Numbered from the stretch's first letter, positions 11,924-24,023 are shown. The stretch is 64,000 nucleotides of DNA from Rhypophila decipiens (GCA_033297075.1 MU858118.1:62001-126000); one strand, 5' to 3'. Numbers and translations are program-made. Notes: a model not told the origin generated them from the sequence alone.

Positions 11924-12833
11924 TTAACGAACATATTTGCTCATAAACCTCTTGTGAAAATCAGAACGAAGCAGATCCTAAATCCAATGTTAGCAATTTT
12001 CTCAACCCAACCACCAAAATCCGAGAAACAAAACTTACATTCACAAACTCCTTCTTCTTCCCCTTCTCGTCAACCCCCCTAGCCTGATTCTTAAACACCA
12101 CATCATCATCCCACCTCCTCTTGACCGTGAAATCAGGCTTATTCAGCAGCGGATTCCCTGTCGCAATGTCGCGCTCCCTATCCTCCTGCTCAGCCGCCGC
12201 ACGCTCGCGCTCTTCTTTTTCTTTCTTCTCCTGCCTCTCGCGCTTGATTCGTTCTAGCTCCCTCCTCAATTCCGCGTCATCGTCGTCGCTGTCGTCGTCA
12301 TCACTGTCCTCGTCTGAATCGTCGTCCTCGTCATCGTCCTTTTCTTCGTCTGAATCGTCTGCGTCTATGTCCCGGCTTTCTTCTAATATCCTCCTCCGCT
12401 TGGCCTCTGAGTCGGCATCGCCGTCCGAAGTGGACGTGAGCGGGAGGGGTCGTTTTGATGTCGCAGACGTTGACTCTGATGTGTTATTCTCGGCTTCGCC
12501 GCCGATAAGTGACGGGCCGCCCTTGGCCTTTGCAAAGTGGGCTTGCTCAGCGGCGAGGAGCTCGGCGCGCAGGTCGCGGGTTTCGCGGTCTGCGTCTCCG
12601 CCTTGACCTCGTTGACTGGAAGGAATTAGTAGACGGTCGCCTTGGGCTGGAATCGGGATTGCATACCGAAATTTCAGTTGTGTATAGGCGGGGAGGAGGC
12701 GCTGGTGGTAGGCTGGTCCCCGAAGGGCCTCTTTGCCGCGAGCCTAGAGCAGGCGAGTTAGCATGCGCGATGTGGATCTTTTATCGTGAGGGGTTCTTAC
12801 CGGGTCAAAGGTAGGTCTGTGGGCGGTAGTCAT
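11924..12833 (-). CDS. cwc15: Pre-mRNA splicing factor Cwc15/Cwf15
   Basis: Cwc15 is a core protein of the Prp19-associated complex in active spliceosomes. Four exons are read on the minus strand: 12833-12801, 12743-12667, 12615-12039 and 11977-11924, with GT-AG introns of about 50-60 nt, giving 246 residues. The N-terminus carries the family signature [11 protein letters not shown] followed by [15 protein letters not shown] and a [17 protein letters not shown] stretch. The middle is a long acidic Asp/Glu/Ser tract that follows a short basic KRRR stretch, then a charged helix ([18 protein letters not shown]). The C-terminus has [23 protein letters not shown] and the terminal [17 protein letters not shown], all hallmark Cwc15 blocks. 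The length matches the family. It shares a 327-bp divergent promoter with the exosome gene at 13161. Confidence 0.95.
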
Positions 12834-13160
12834 CTTGTGATGTTTGCGAACCCCAGAATTGAGTAGAGAAGCGTTCAGGAGGTGCGGCGACGATGATGTG
12901 GTGCGGTGGGTGATTTGCAGGGTTGGCAGTGTTGAAGTGCAACAATCGGGGATGCGATCAGTGTCGCGGATCAAGAACAGCCGGCCACGCCGTTCACCGC
13001 CTTTTCTAGTCACGGCAGAATGACCCAAACTTTGGCGGTCCGAACCGGCAGAAAAGACACCCCTCGAACCCGGCCATGTATTCAGCAATTGAAGCTCCAG
13101 CAAAAGTTCAGAGCTGCCCGCATCGCAACATCCCCAAACAACAAATTTCAAACCGCCAAA
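12834..13160. promoter_or_regulatory. Divergent promoter between cwc15 and rrp45
   Basis: The two start codons point away from each other across 327 bp, so both promoters and 5' leaders must fit here. Spurious open frames cross it on both strands. No specific factor site can be named with confidence. Confidence 0.6.
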
Positions 13161-14119
13161 ATGCCGCGCGAAGCAGAACCCTCCCTAAACGAAAAGACAT
13201 TCGTCCTCCAAGCGCTCCAAGAAAAACTCCGCCTCGATGGCCGCGAATTCGACCAATACAGGCCCCTCGAGCTCACCTTTGGGGAAGAATACGGCGTCGC
13301 AGAGGTATCTCTAGGCAAGACAAAGTAACGTTTTTCCAATCCCACCCCTCCCCCCCAGCAAGTCTACCTAACAATCTTTCCCTGCAAAATAGAGTCCTAG
13401 CAAAAGCCTCAGCAGAAGTAACAGTCCCCTACCCAGACCGACCCCTCGACGGCGTCTTCCAGATCAGCACCGAACTCTCCCCCATGGCCTCGCCAGCATT
13501 CGAAGTAAACCGCCCCACAGAGACCGAAGTCCTATTATCCCGCCTCCTCGAGAAAACCGTCCGACGATCCGGCGCTCTGGACACGGAATCCCTCTGTCTG
13601 GTGGCCGGCCAGAAATGCTGGTCCGTCCGGGTAGACGTGCACGTCCTCTCCCACGACGGCAATTTAATCGACGCGTGCTGTTTCGCCGTGGTGGCTGCAC
13701 TGCGCCATTTCAAAAAAGCAGACACGAGTATCGAGGGAGGTGTGTTGACGGTGTATACCCCCGCCGAGAGGGAACCCGTCCCGCTGGGGTGGCTGCACAG
13801 TCCGTTTTGTGTGACTTGGAGTGTTTTTGGGGAGGAAGGTGATATTGCCATTTTGGATGCTACAAGGGCCGAAGAGCAAGTCCGCGTGGGGAGCTGCACG
13901 ATTAGTTTGAATCGCCATGGGGAGATCTGTCAGATTGCCAAGTTGGGCGGCACCGCGGTGGAGGCTATCGCGCTGCTGAACTGTACTGGTATTGCGCTGA
14001 CCAAGGCAAAGGAGCTTTCGTCGTACTTGGATGGCAAGTTGGCCGAGGATGCTAAGAGGCGGGATAAATCTGGAAGGGCCGAGTTGTTGACGGCTGAGAA
14101 TGATAGAGTGACGGGATAA
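13161..14119 (+). CDS. rrp45: Exosome complex subunit Rrp45 (RNase PH domain)
   Basis: Rrp45 (EXOSC9) is one of the six RNase PH-like proteins forming the ring of the RNA exosome, acting in rRNA processing and RNA decay in nucleus and cytoplasm. Two exons, 13161-13324 and 13393-14119, join across a 68-nt intron to give 296 residues. Exon 1 has the family start SLNEKTFVLQAL, then KLRLDGREFDQYRPLEL and FGEEYGVAEVSLGKTK. Exon 2 continues VLAKASAEVTVPYPDRP, GVFQISTELSPMASPAFE, a DLC/LVAGQKCWSVRVDVHVLSHDGNLIDA-type RNase PH core, and WSVFGEE-like C-terminal blocks. The length agrees with fungal Rrp45. The ATG at 13161 is chosen because it gives the expected N-terminus; longer upstream frames have no conserved sequence. 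Confidence 0.93.
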
Positions 14120-15573
14120 ACAAAACGAAGAAGATACAAGTCAAAATTTAAATGTAGAGATACCCCAAGGGCGATTAGTCCAAACTACAGAGCATATTCC
14201 GAATATGGGACAACGCGTGGGGGTGAAGCTACCAACTTTTCCCGTTCTTGGTCTGTGAGGCATGATGCTGAATGTAGAGAGAGAGAGAGACTGAACTCTC
14301 GGTTCTGCATACCTTATTTCAAAAGCTGTTAATGGTCAGGTAGGGTAAGCCTAGACATTCGCTTCTTGGTCTACACAGGCATGATGCTAAAGACAAGACC
14401 GAACCCCGGTTCTACATGTCCATAATGCAAAGAGCGGTGGATTTAGATGCTCTGGGCAGCTCATTTACATTCTGACAATGTCTTGGACGAGATGGAGAGT
14501 ATTGATATCAGGGCCGGGCTGCAACCGCTGTAGGTTCTGTCTTGTGTGCTCTAATGGTCCAAGGGCTGTTTGTTATTAGCCATGGAAACATTTGCTCAAG
14601 AATATTTTATTACAAATGCGCCCGAGACACAATTTCAAATAGACAGAGTTTGACAGAAAATCTCAGATAGTATTGCACCTCTACTTGGGTATCTGTCTGC
14701 CAAAAGCCCCGTTAGGGTGAAGTAAAATGTTTTTTTTCTTTTAGTAACTCAATAGAGTATAAAAGGAGGTGAGAGTGGTTTGTTCCCTTCTTTTTTTGGT
14801 TGGTGTGTGTTGTGTTGTTTGTTGTTCCATTCTTCCCCGAGAAAGAACAAGGTAGTTCCTGCTAACCCGTACATCCCCAAGCAAAACAAATACTCCATCC
14901 ATCTCCTTAACAAAGGAGATGTAATCCCAATATCAATCCCAAAATCCTGCCCTGTTTTTGCCCTTCTCACACACTTATTCCCACAACAATACACACCATG
15001 ATAGCAACCACACCAGTATGATGGTCTTTTGTCGAGAGCATGCGGTCAATCCGCCAGCCCAGAGGTATTGTAGACAAAGGAAAAGGACGTGTTGTGATGC
15101 CAGGTTTGGCAGGCAAGAAAGCAAGCAGAAGTACAATGACCGCTCTGCAAGCAACCAAGTAAGGAAAATCTTTTGCGCTCCGCCCAAAGAAACCAACGCC
15201 ATACCCAAAATAACCAGAAGTTGTACAGCCAGTCGGAACAGCCAGGCAATGCATAAAACCATCCACCCATCCTTCCATCCTCCCAAAGACGGTTGTTTTC
15301 CCGCGGCAACAAAAATATGCAATAGTGTAAAGATGATAAAAATGGTGATACAGCCGCCAGTCCCAACCGTCCCAACCGAATTACATGCATGCCATGGCTG
15401 CCAACCAACCGCCTCCAGTCTACCTATAACGCCGGCGAAAAAGAAAAGAATTATGGATATCGCTCCCGTGATACAACAAAAGAAAGATTATACAGAAAAA
15501 TGAAATGTTAATAATACCAGCAGGCGAAAAAATCGTGTGATTCTGCGTCTCGGACCTCTCCGCTGCTCGCCCC
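14120..15573. other. Intergenic region between convergent rrp45 and mdm34
   Basis: This 1.45 kb stretch must contain the 3' UTRs of both flanking genes. A short GA microsatellite lies at about 14274-14291. Two partly similar segments (about 14165-14320 and 14330-14420, both holding GGTCT-ACAGGCATGATGCT and ACCGAAC/ACTGAAC-CGGTTCT words) suggest a small old duplication. No gene is supported. Confidence 0.45.
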
Positions 15574-17711
15574 CTAGGAAGCTTCGTACGCAGGTGGGGG
15601 TGAGTCCTCACGGTCTTCCCAAAAAGACGGGTTACGTGCTTTCTCGTCGTACACGCGGCGAGCGATTTCTCCCGCCATCTTCATGATCAAGGCCTGTTCT
15701 AATATCACCGAGGACGTATCGGATTGCGGCCCACTGCGCTTCCATTGCCTCGATGGGTCGGCGGACAGAGGCGTTGGCTCGGCCTTGGCCTTCTCCGTTG
15801 CCCGGGCAGACTGTGGCTGTTGTTCCTGGAGAGTGATGGGCACGTCCCTCTTAACAGCAGGTGGATCTTCACGCTTGATGGCCTCCTCGCTGACAGGAGA
15901 ACGGGCGGCAGGCTGCTCCCTTGGCGAAGTGCTAAAGCGAACCTTATTGGTGAGCTCCTCCTCGGGTTCCTCCACAATCAAATGCGGAATGATGGGCTCA
16001 GACATGGCGCCTGGTGTAGAGACCGTCTCGGATGCCGTGTCTCCAGCTTCGCTTGTTGCTGTGCTTGTTGTTGCGCTTGTAGAGGCACTATCCTTCTTCT
16101 TCCGCAGGTTGAGAACACGAGTCTTCTTCTTCCGGCCCGTCTTGGAGTGTCGTCCGGAGCCAAGAGACAACCCCGTGGTTGCAGAGTTCAAGCTAACAAG
16201 CGACGGCCGCGATGGGAAATGGCCGTTATCCTGGGTCCCACTATCCGAAAAGGTATACGTGTGGGGCGTTCCATTATACGACGCAGACCTCTGAAGACTT
16301 GGCGTGGATAAGGGGGGGCTGTTGCCATCGACTCGGTCCGACTGTCCAGCCCAGGCCCTAAACAACGAGTCCTTGAGTGATGGAGCAAAAAGCGACGAGG
16401 TGATCTTGGACAATCCAGCAAACCCTTTAAGATTCCTTTGGGAGAACAGCGACTGGATCTCTGGGTTACCATCGAGCGACAATGAAGGCATCTCGGTGGG
16501 GTCGACAAGATGGCCCTTGGCATCCACGGCATCCAACGGTGGTGTAGCGAGCGGATTCACCGCCGCAGGCTCGGAATCGTCCTTGAGCTCGTCCCCCTCC
16601 TTCGGGAGTTGATCTGGGCACCATAACTGGAGTGAAAGTCGATGGATGATGGCGGGGAGCTCATCCATGAACAAGTCCCGCAACTTGCCTTCTATTGTCC
16701 TCTGGAGGTAGTCACGGACGAACTGGATGGAATCAAAGGTCGACGAGACCTTGAGAGACTCGAGCGGGTCATTGCGGAACACTATCGTCAAGCCTTTTTG
16801 CTTGGAAAAGACAAGGATGATGAAAGCCGACAGCTTGATCTCTGATAACGTGATCTGGAGAGGTATCGTAAGGCTGGAGGCAGCTGCCAGCGGTTGTGGA
16901 GACGTGAAGCTGGGTTTGGCTGAGAGGTATGTGTTTAAGGGGTTTGCCTATCGTTGTTGATATATTAGCCATGTTATAGGACGACTAGCGTGCGGAGAAG
17001 ACAGGGCATCGACGCGCATCCCTGCCATGCAATCCCAAGTAATTTTTCGAAACAATGCGCCAAGAGGTTTGAGGAGCTCGGACTAAGCTTCCAGAAAACC
17101 GTGGAGAATCGAAAGGAAGAATGGAGCGAGAAGAGGGGAGAGGGCGAGCTGGTCAAGGTCTGGGAATGGGAGAAATATGGCTGAGCTGAGCACTTGTCCA
17201 GCCAGGCTGATCCCGAAATTCGCTCAAGGTTCCAAGCAGTTGGAGGCCCAAGAATCGCCACACCCTGATATCCGAGCTGCCGACTCATAGCATTGCTCGA
17301 ACATGGATGCCAGTAGATGACGCAAAATGGTGTTTTCTGATGTATGCAACCGTGCTCGAGTGATGTCGTGCAGCACAGCTGCCGAAGCTGACGGGAATAA
17401 AGAAACCGAAACAATATCCAGAGTGATGAGAAGACCAAACATACTTGAACTCTTGTTTTCAATGTCAAGAATGCATCGCCCGAGTAGCACATCTTGAAAA
17501 TGCCGCGAAATCGATCTTCTGCCAGATCGCCAATTTCCAGTATCTCCAGGTCCGGGGGCACCGAGCCCAGGTTAAACTCGGTCACCAAGATGTCATCGAC
17601 GATGATGGGCGGCTTCGGCGATTTGTTCAGGGCCGTCGTCAGAAGATCGCGTGCGCGCTCATAGAAGCGCTCGTCGGCCGTGAGAGGCGACCAGTTGAAG
17701 TTGAATGCCAT
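15574..17711 (-). CDS. mdm34: Mitochondrial distribution and morphology protein Mdm34 (ERMES subunit)
   Basis: Mdm34 is the mitochondrial outer-membrane SMP-domain subunit of the ERMES tether (with Mmm1, Mdm10, Mdm12) that joins mitochondria to the ER and supports lipid transfer. Two exons, 17711-17445 and 16947-15574, give 546 residues. Exon 1 begins [17 protein letters not shown], the highly conserved start, and runs through [18 protein letters not shown] and KTRVQ. Exon 2 resumes [14 protein letters not shown] and [20 protein letters not shown], and ends the SMP domain with [22 protein letters not shown] and [14 protein letters not shown] near residue 200. The rest is a Ser/Pro/Lys-rich tail with a basic [17 protein letters not shown] block. 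The intron of about 497 nt is unusually long for this window, and the reading frame stays open for 156 codons past the donor. Confidence 0.95.
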
Positions 17712-20477
17712 GTTGAAGTGGCGTGTTGTCTATTTTCGCATCGCAGCGAAGGGATAGTATGGAAGTCGAGGACGTCGGATTGATAAGCTCGCAGTCGAGG
17801 GATACGGCGGGTTACCGAGGGGAAAAAGCCGTCGATGGCAAAATCGGTGTCGCTTTATTGCAGCAGAGGCCAAGTTGCAAATGACGAGTCGTTGAGGATC
17901 GCTGGCGGTGATGGAAGAGGTCAGTCGAGGTTGCGTGTTTTGGTGTTGTTACAAAGGATGGCAGAGGAATTGGAGGTGGGATGACGCTATTGGTGGTGAC
18001 GGGAGCTGGGGGCAGATGTTTGTCTGATGAAATTTTTTTGCGCGTGCCTCTCTGCAACTTCCCCAGGTCCGGCCCCAGCCAGTGGTTGTGGCTGCCGCTT
18101 GGCGGGCCTGGTGGGCCCTGTGACGTTGGACGCTACAGGGCAAAGTGGGCAAAAAGTGATTACTCAAAAAGTGGGCTGACAGCCTGACTTTTACTGGTGA
18201 CTCCCCGCACCCTCACACGACCATCCACAGCTTTGAATTGACTTCACAAGGCCAGGAGGCCGCTAGAAATTCCCGCAATGCTTCTGGTGCCTCGGGCACC
18301 TGATCTGGGCAAGTCTGATATCGAAGTTGTCAAAGCCGCGGCATTTTGTTCGAGAAGCCGCCGGTCTTTCAACCAGACCGAGTTCATTCGCGGCAGTCTG
18401 AACCGGCACACTGAGGGACCCCTATCCGTATCCACCTCCGGGTTCGGTTCGGCGCACACTGACGGCAAGTCCGCCAAATTCAGAAGATCATGGCTCGGCA
18501 GCATCATGGATTATTCACGGTACCGGGTACGGTCATGTCATCAACCTCGGACTGGCCTGCTCCGTGACACAATCGAGGAGATAAACAAACAATAAACATG
18601 GTGATGCAGCCAATGACCGCAAATTATATCAAAACAACAGACATATCCGGACATGGGGTTTCTGCTTCAATTCACTTGGTACGAATATGAAATCTCGTCG
18701 TGGTCTACCCATCACTTTCGTGATGAGCGTTTCACTTTCTTCTAATGCATATCTGGTAACCCTGGACTTGAAGAGACTGGAGAAGTAACGACGTGAAGTC
18801 GTGAACAATATGTACAAATAAGGAGCAGTCGACTCCACTTGGCAGAGAAGTGTATCCTTCATTTCCTCTTATGGCCGCTAGTTGACCTCTTATTCATGCG
18901 TTTCAAGCACCCGACACGTCCAGAATGCAACCTTTATAGGAGATCGGCTTATGTTTCTAACCAACAGAGGTCCAAGATGGTGCGGCTGCTCATGCCATTC
19001 CACGGCAAATAGCACGCTTGGATACTTATCGAAGCCTCAGAAATCTCAGGATTACATATCCAAGCAAGTTCACCTACATGAATGTTCTAAATGGTGGATA
19101 ATTGGTTTCAAGCCTCCTTACGCCCTCGTCGGATTCTCACTGCACTGCTTACTGTCTCTACATATCCCAGGATATGTAGGACGGTATCTCATCATGAACA
19201 CAACCGGGCAGTAAAAGCAATACCATGGAATGGATCTCACTCCCCCTTTAGGTAGTCTTGAGCCTCGTCCGCAGAAGCAATCTCATTCACCTTCCTTTCG
19301 CTCTCAATTTGCATCTTCCACCGAACTTGCCCGTTCAACGAGAAGGATGAACCCTTCCTCGAACGAGACCTCGTATCGACATGTTCTGCCTCCTCTTGGT
19401 TCCAGCAATCTCCTTTAAGCAGTTATCTATACAGCTGCTCGCACCGAGGATGCCGTGTGGCACAGGCAGGTACCCCTCGATATATGTGTCACTTAACAGC
19501 TGTTGGTTTGTTTCTATTCCGGGCTTCTTCACTTCTTCACCGGCAACGCAGTCAGCAGAGACACACATCCACGTGTGATATCTGCATGGCCATACAGCCA
19601 TCATGAGCCTTAGTCATGCCCCTCGGCATGCAAGCCGAGTCGAGGAAGGGTTGCATCTGGCGCCAATAGTCTGGTCAACGGCAACCACTGCTCTTCACAA
19701 CATCTGCTTCAAAGAAAGATCAGAATTCATGGTATCCAATGCGTCTTCACCATTCAAGCCGAGATACTTTGCCCAGAGTCCGAGGTTGGCAAGGTGTGCT
19801 GCGGCCGGCGTACGCGTGGCGCCCCCCTTGCATCTCCAGGTCTCCGCGTCCCGCAGCCTGCCGCTGCGCTTTCCCGGGGGTGCTTACCGAATATGCAGGT
19901 AATATGCCTGGACTCTGGACCGGTCCCCGGATGCCACTTCACAACCTTCCGTCAAGGGTCCCCTTTACTTGGTAAACTTTTTTGATTCGGGCGCTTCAAA
20001 AGTGAAGATGCAAGGTCCCAATAGTCAGACGCGCGAACCTGGTCAAGTAAAAAGAAAATAAAATCGCGGAGCTATCAAGGTCTGCTTCGAGTTACACAAA
20101 CTGCCGTATATCTCACAATAAGGCATCTCAAAGGCTGCCAAGAGATATCGAACCATGGTTCTATGTCGAGATTATTAGATGACAGATCAAGGTGGTAGCT
20201 ATGCCGGCCCTGAGCTGAAAACAACTCCTCACCGGTTCCTGGGGCCGGCTTTCTCGAGAGACGAAACCGGCCATCATAGCACCGAGCGAGGGCCCGCCTC
20301 GACTACAAGTACGAGACCATGGACCATGGGTTTCGTCGCATATTAGTCTGCATCACGACCACTCGGGACTGAAATCTGGACATGCTTCAGATAGATTAAC
20401 AGTCTCCCGTCTGGTATCCTGCAGCCGAGCCTCATCGCTCATCATATAAAAGTCAACACCACTCGGACAATCCCACC
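17712..20477. other. Intergenic region between divergent mdm34 and tyrosinase
   Basis: About 2.8 kb without a supported gene. It must hold the mdm34 promoter at the left (note the GC-rich segment near 18060-18130) and the tyrosinase promoter at the right. Short open frames on both strands carry no recognisable domain. Confidence 0.45.
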
Positions 20478-21687
20478 ATGCTCTTCCGCCCAACAGTCAT
20501 CGGGCTGGTTGCTCTTGCAGCCAGCGCCGTGACTGTCTCGGCCTTGTCGCTTCCCGTCCAAGTCCCGGGCTCCCTCGATGGCCGATCTCCAGGACCGGCC
20601 GTCGCCGCACCTCGTGGGCCTCCGCCCAAGCCTAAAAAGTGCAAAAAGAAGCTGAAGCGCAAGGCATGGCACACGCTCAAGAAAAAGGAAAAGAAGGAGT
20701 ACATCGACGCCGAGCTTTGTCTCATGAGCAAGCCGGCGACCCTCGGCCTGCCCGCCACGGCCAACCGGTTCGAGGAGCTGCAGTCGATCCACCAGATCCC
20801 GGCCTTCATCACGCACGGCGTCGGCGCCTTCCTGCCCTATCACCGGCTGCACATGCATGCGCACGAGCGTGCCCTGAGAGAAGAGTGCGGGTACAAGGGT
20901 GCTCAGCCGTAAGTCTCCTCCTCCTACCTTCTTGCCACCAATCCACCTCGGCTAACAAACTTTCCGTCAAAGATACTGGGACGAACCCCGCGACGCAGGA
21001 GACTTTATAAACTCCGACGTCCTCGACCCCGTAACCGGCTTCGGCGGAAACGGCACCGGCAACGGCGGTCCCCAGCCAGGAATGGGCTGCATCCACGACG
21101 GGCCCTTTGCAAACTTCTCCAACAACCTCGGACCAGGCTATTTCCAGGGAACCCCAAACTGCATCTACCGCTTCGTAAACGACACCGTCTCGCTCATGTC
21201 CTCGCAGCCCTACGTGGACGAGTGCAAAGCCAAGCCCAACTACCTCAAGTTCTGGCCCTGTCTCGAGGCGGCTCCCCACGTGGGCGGCCACGGCGGGGTG
21301 GGCGGCAAGATGCTCGATCCCATCGCCAGCCCGGGGGATCCCATCTTCTATCTGCATCATACCTGGCTCGACAAGTTGTTCTGGGAGTGGCAGGCTCTGG
21401 ATCTCCCGGCGCGGTTGTATGATATCAGCGGGCCGAACCTGCCTGATCCGTTTGCACCCCCGCCTACGCCGGACCCGGGGAGTCTGCCGCTTATCTTTCC
21501 AACGTTTGATAAGTTCCCGCCGCCTGAGGCGTTTGTGGTGCCGCCGGGGAGTCCCCAGCCGCAGGGGGACCCGGGCAATGTCACCACGTTGAGTCATGTT
21601 TTGGATATGTTGGGGGTTATTCCGAGCGCTACTATTGCCGAGGTCATGAATATTGGCGGGGATTTGCTTTGTTATGAGTATGTTTGA
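20478..21687 (+). CDS. Secreted tyrosinase (type 3 copper monooxygenase)
   Basis: Tyrosinases oxidise mono- and diphenols to quinones, for example in pigment formation. Two exons, 20478-20908 and 20973-21687, join to 381 residues. Residues 1-22 are a signal peptide (MLFRPTVIGLVALAASAVTV then SALS). A Pro- and Lys-rich segment follows. The CuA site shows H105, H113 and H122 in IHQIPAFITHGVGAFLPYHR, followed by ALREECGYKGAQPYWD. The CuB site has H246 and H250 in HVGGHGG and H273 in DPIFYLHHTWLD, matching the classical D-P-x-F-x3-H-x3-D signature, so all six copper ligands are present. Several N-glycosylation sequons (NFS, NDT, NVT, NGT) suit a secreted enzyme. It lacks the C-terminal Tyr-gate extension of large fungal tyrosinases and resembles the short secreted class. 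No clustered biosynthetic partner is seen. Confidence 0.93.
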
Positions 21688-22652
21688 GGGTATATATACC
21701 TGGGGAGATGGCCTGAAACCTCATTGTTGCTTTGGCTCGTTCAAGTTGGTAAAGGTCGTACACTAGAATTTTCAAGATAAAACCCCGATTGAAATTGCGA
21801 GCCTCATCTTATTTATCTGTCTGTCGCGAACTTGACGTGAAGAGGGTTGGAGACGCAGCTGGCCTTCCCGCAGACTTTAATTCCATCATTATGGCTGTAG
21901 CACGTGGGATGAACCGGGATGAGGGTTGTGAATAGAATTTTAACCCCAAGTTCAGGGCCTCGAAATCTCACAGTGGAGAAGGTCATCCGAAACACTGACA
22001 CGGACCAGGAAGCTGCTTCCCCAGATTCCCAGATCTTCGGGTCCGGGGAGCTCCATGCCGCGGCGGGTCCGGCTTGGCATCGATCGCTGCGGCCGCATTT
22101 CCTTGGCATCCCGTCATTAAAAGGTCAAGACTTGGGTTCCTTGGACGTTGTTGCCCTGGTGAATTGCTGTTGATAGACTGCAAAGTCAAGTGAGTAGGGA
22201 GTTGTGTAAGTAGGAGCTGCATATCAAACACATAACGTGAGCAGTCAAAACATGAAATATGCTTCCCTATTGAGGATTTAGGGGTTTGGAGCATATGTAA
22301 TTTCCCGATACGGCGATAAAATTCGAAATTGAGCTTATGCAACTAACGAATGACGGTTTCCAAGGATTCACATTTCACCAACTTGGAACACCTGATGATT
22401 TGCCTCCAGAGCTGACAGAGGGGAAATCTGTTCATTCGGTCCCAGTGATATACAGAATACCGAAACCAGTTTTGCGAATTGCTTTTATGGCAGAGAGCTT
22501 CTAATCAACCTTTAAAGATTTGTCGCCAAGGCCGTTAGATATCATCAACCCAGCCCCCTGCTTTTATTACCCGACTTCACTTTATCGCAAACTCAATCCC
22601 CTCTACAAGCATCAACCTCGCTTGCATACCGAACCCGATCCACATCCTCACC
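21688..22652. other. Intergenic region tyrosinase 3' end to IPK1 promoter
   Basis: About 965 bp without a gene. The last 150 bp before 22653 are C/T- and CA-rich, as expected for a fungal promoter and 5' leader. Confidence 0.45.
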
Positions 22653-24023
22653 ATGTCGACTCCCTCAACAATACCAGACCTCGCAGCTTTATTAGCAGAC
22701 GACTTTGACTTTAAATTCGTAGGCGAAGGAGCCGCCAACATAATATTTGAGATCATCCAGTCTCAGGAGCCAGACCCGCTGCTTCACGGTACGTACCACC
22801 TAGCCCCATCGTCCTCATCATGCCACTCAGAAAAAAACTCACAAACACAAGATAAACTCCTCCGCGTACCAAAAGCGCGGGCCATAGCCCTCGACTACCT
22901 GCACGTCCAAGAATACTGGGAATCCTCAGTGCGCCCTCTCTTCCAAGATGGGGACCTCGTCAACCAAGTTCTCGTCCACCTGGGCGCTTGCTCAGCCAAG
23001 CAGAATCTCATCATCTCCCGCATGCAAGCCGCCGTGTCCAGCGTGGAACCCACACGACGAAAAGATTTTCGCGGCAGCACGGTAGGAGAGACAGAGTACG
23101 CCATGCTGGTGGATGACATGCGAGCAGCGAGAAGCAACATAAAGGGCGGGGGCGGCTTCGAAATCCTCCTAGAATTCAAACCCAAATGGCTCACCCAATC
23201 CCCCGACGCCCCCGCCAATGCAATCCGCTGCCGAAACTGCGCAAAAGAGTGGCTCCGCTATCATGACAAGCTCCAGAAAAAGCTCCAAAAGCCGCCCAAA
23301 CTCCAACAATCTTTTACCCCCGACGACAAGCTACAACGACGCCAGACGCAAAAGGCCCTCCCCCTCCCGGTCCTCTGCACAATCGACTTGCTCAATTCCT
23401 CTAGTTGCATAAAAGCAAGGGAGCGGGTGCTCAGTCGATTGACTGATCCGTCTCCGACGTCAAGGTCGACTGTTGCGTTGACGAATGCCATTCCCGAGGG
23501 TTCGCGGCAGTGGAGATTGCTCAGTCGGTGGTTGGAGGGGAATAGTCTGCTGAAGAGGTTGGAACTTGCCCAACGAGCTAACGACGATCCTGAGCACCTT
23601 GATCGAAATGGGAGAGGAAAACGAAAAAGGGGTGGCTGTCTCACCGCCTTGGTGGGCCAAGAAAACCCGGAACTGGATCTCGCCATGACGTTGAGGGATT
23701 GTACCTGTTTTTTGAGGATCCCTGGACCACCAGGACCACCACCATTGGAAAGAGCAGGAGCAGGAGGACCAGCGGAAGAGGATGATGATGATGATGATGA
23801 ACAGGGAGAGGCAGCAGCGACGGAACAAGATGTCGAGGAGGAGAGTGTTGAAGTCGAGGCGAAATTAGGCGATCTCGACAAAAAGAATGGTGCTGCCAAA
23901 TTGGCGACCTGGCAGGCTTTGGAGCGTAGACTCATCGACGAGGGCTTTTATACCAAACGTAGGCCGAGGGCCGAGTGGACTTGTGCACTTGAACGGACGG
24001 ATGAAGACGAGGATGAGGACTGA
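22653..24023 (+). CDS. ipk1: Inositol-pentakisphosphate 2-kinase (Ipk1)
   Basis: Ipk1 phosphorylates inositol 1,3,4,5,6-pentakisphosphate at position 2 to make phytate (InsP6). Two exons, 22653-22788 and 22852-24023, give 435 residues. The join reads LLH-DKLLRV, restoring the family block after the N-lobe; the ATP-binding segment is KFVGEGAANIIFEI at residues 21-34. The invariant EFKPKW motif is at 153-158, followed by the zinc-associated RCRNCA at 171-176 and WLRYHDKL. The late conserved MTLRDCTCFLRI and DLDKKNGAAKLATW blocks are present. Between them is an acidic insert encoded by a GAT repeat. The 63-nt intron is a multiple of three and contains no stop, so a retained form of 456 residues would stay in frame. 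The start at 22653 follows CATCCTCACC, a good context. Confidence 0.9.
   Translation: MSTPSTIPDLAALLADDFDFKFVGEGAANIIFEIIQSQEPDPLLHGTYHLAPSSSSCHSEKNSQTQDKLLRVPKARAIALDYLHVQEYWESSVRPLFQDGDLVNQVLVHLGACSAKQNLIISRMQAAVSSVEPTRRKDFRGSTVGETEYAMLVDDMRAARSNIKGGGGFEILLEFKPKWLTQSPDAPANAIRCRNCAKEWLRYHDKLQKKLQKPPKLQQSFTPDDKLQRRQTQKALPLPVLCTIDLLNSSSCIKARERVLSRLTDPSPTSRSTVALTNAIPEGSRQWRLLSRWLEGNSLLKRLELAQRANDDPEHLDRNGRGKRKRGGCLTALVGQENPELDLAMTLRDCTCFLRIPGPPGPPPLERAGAGGPAEEDDDDDDEQGEAAATEQDVEEESVEVEAKLGDLDKKNGAAKLATWQALERRLIDEGFYTKRRPRAEWTCALERTDEDEDED
23781..23802. repeat. (GAT)n trinucleotide repeat in the IPK1 coding region
   Basis: About seven GAT codons encode a run of Asp within the variable acidic insert of the kinase. 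Confidence 0.9.

Noticed and set aside
20478..21687. Possible pigment or secondary-metabolite cluster around the tyrosinase
   Set aside because: Neighbours are Mdm34 and IPK1, both housekeeping; no synthase, oxygenase or cluster regulator lies nearby.
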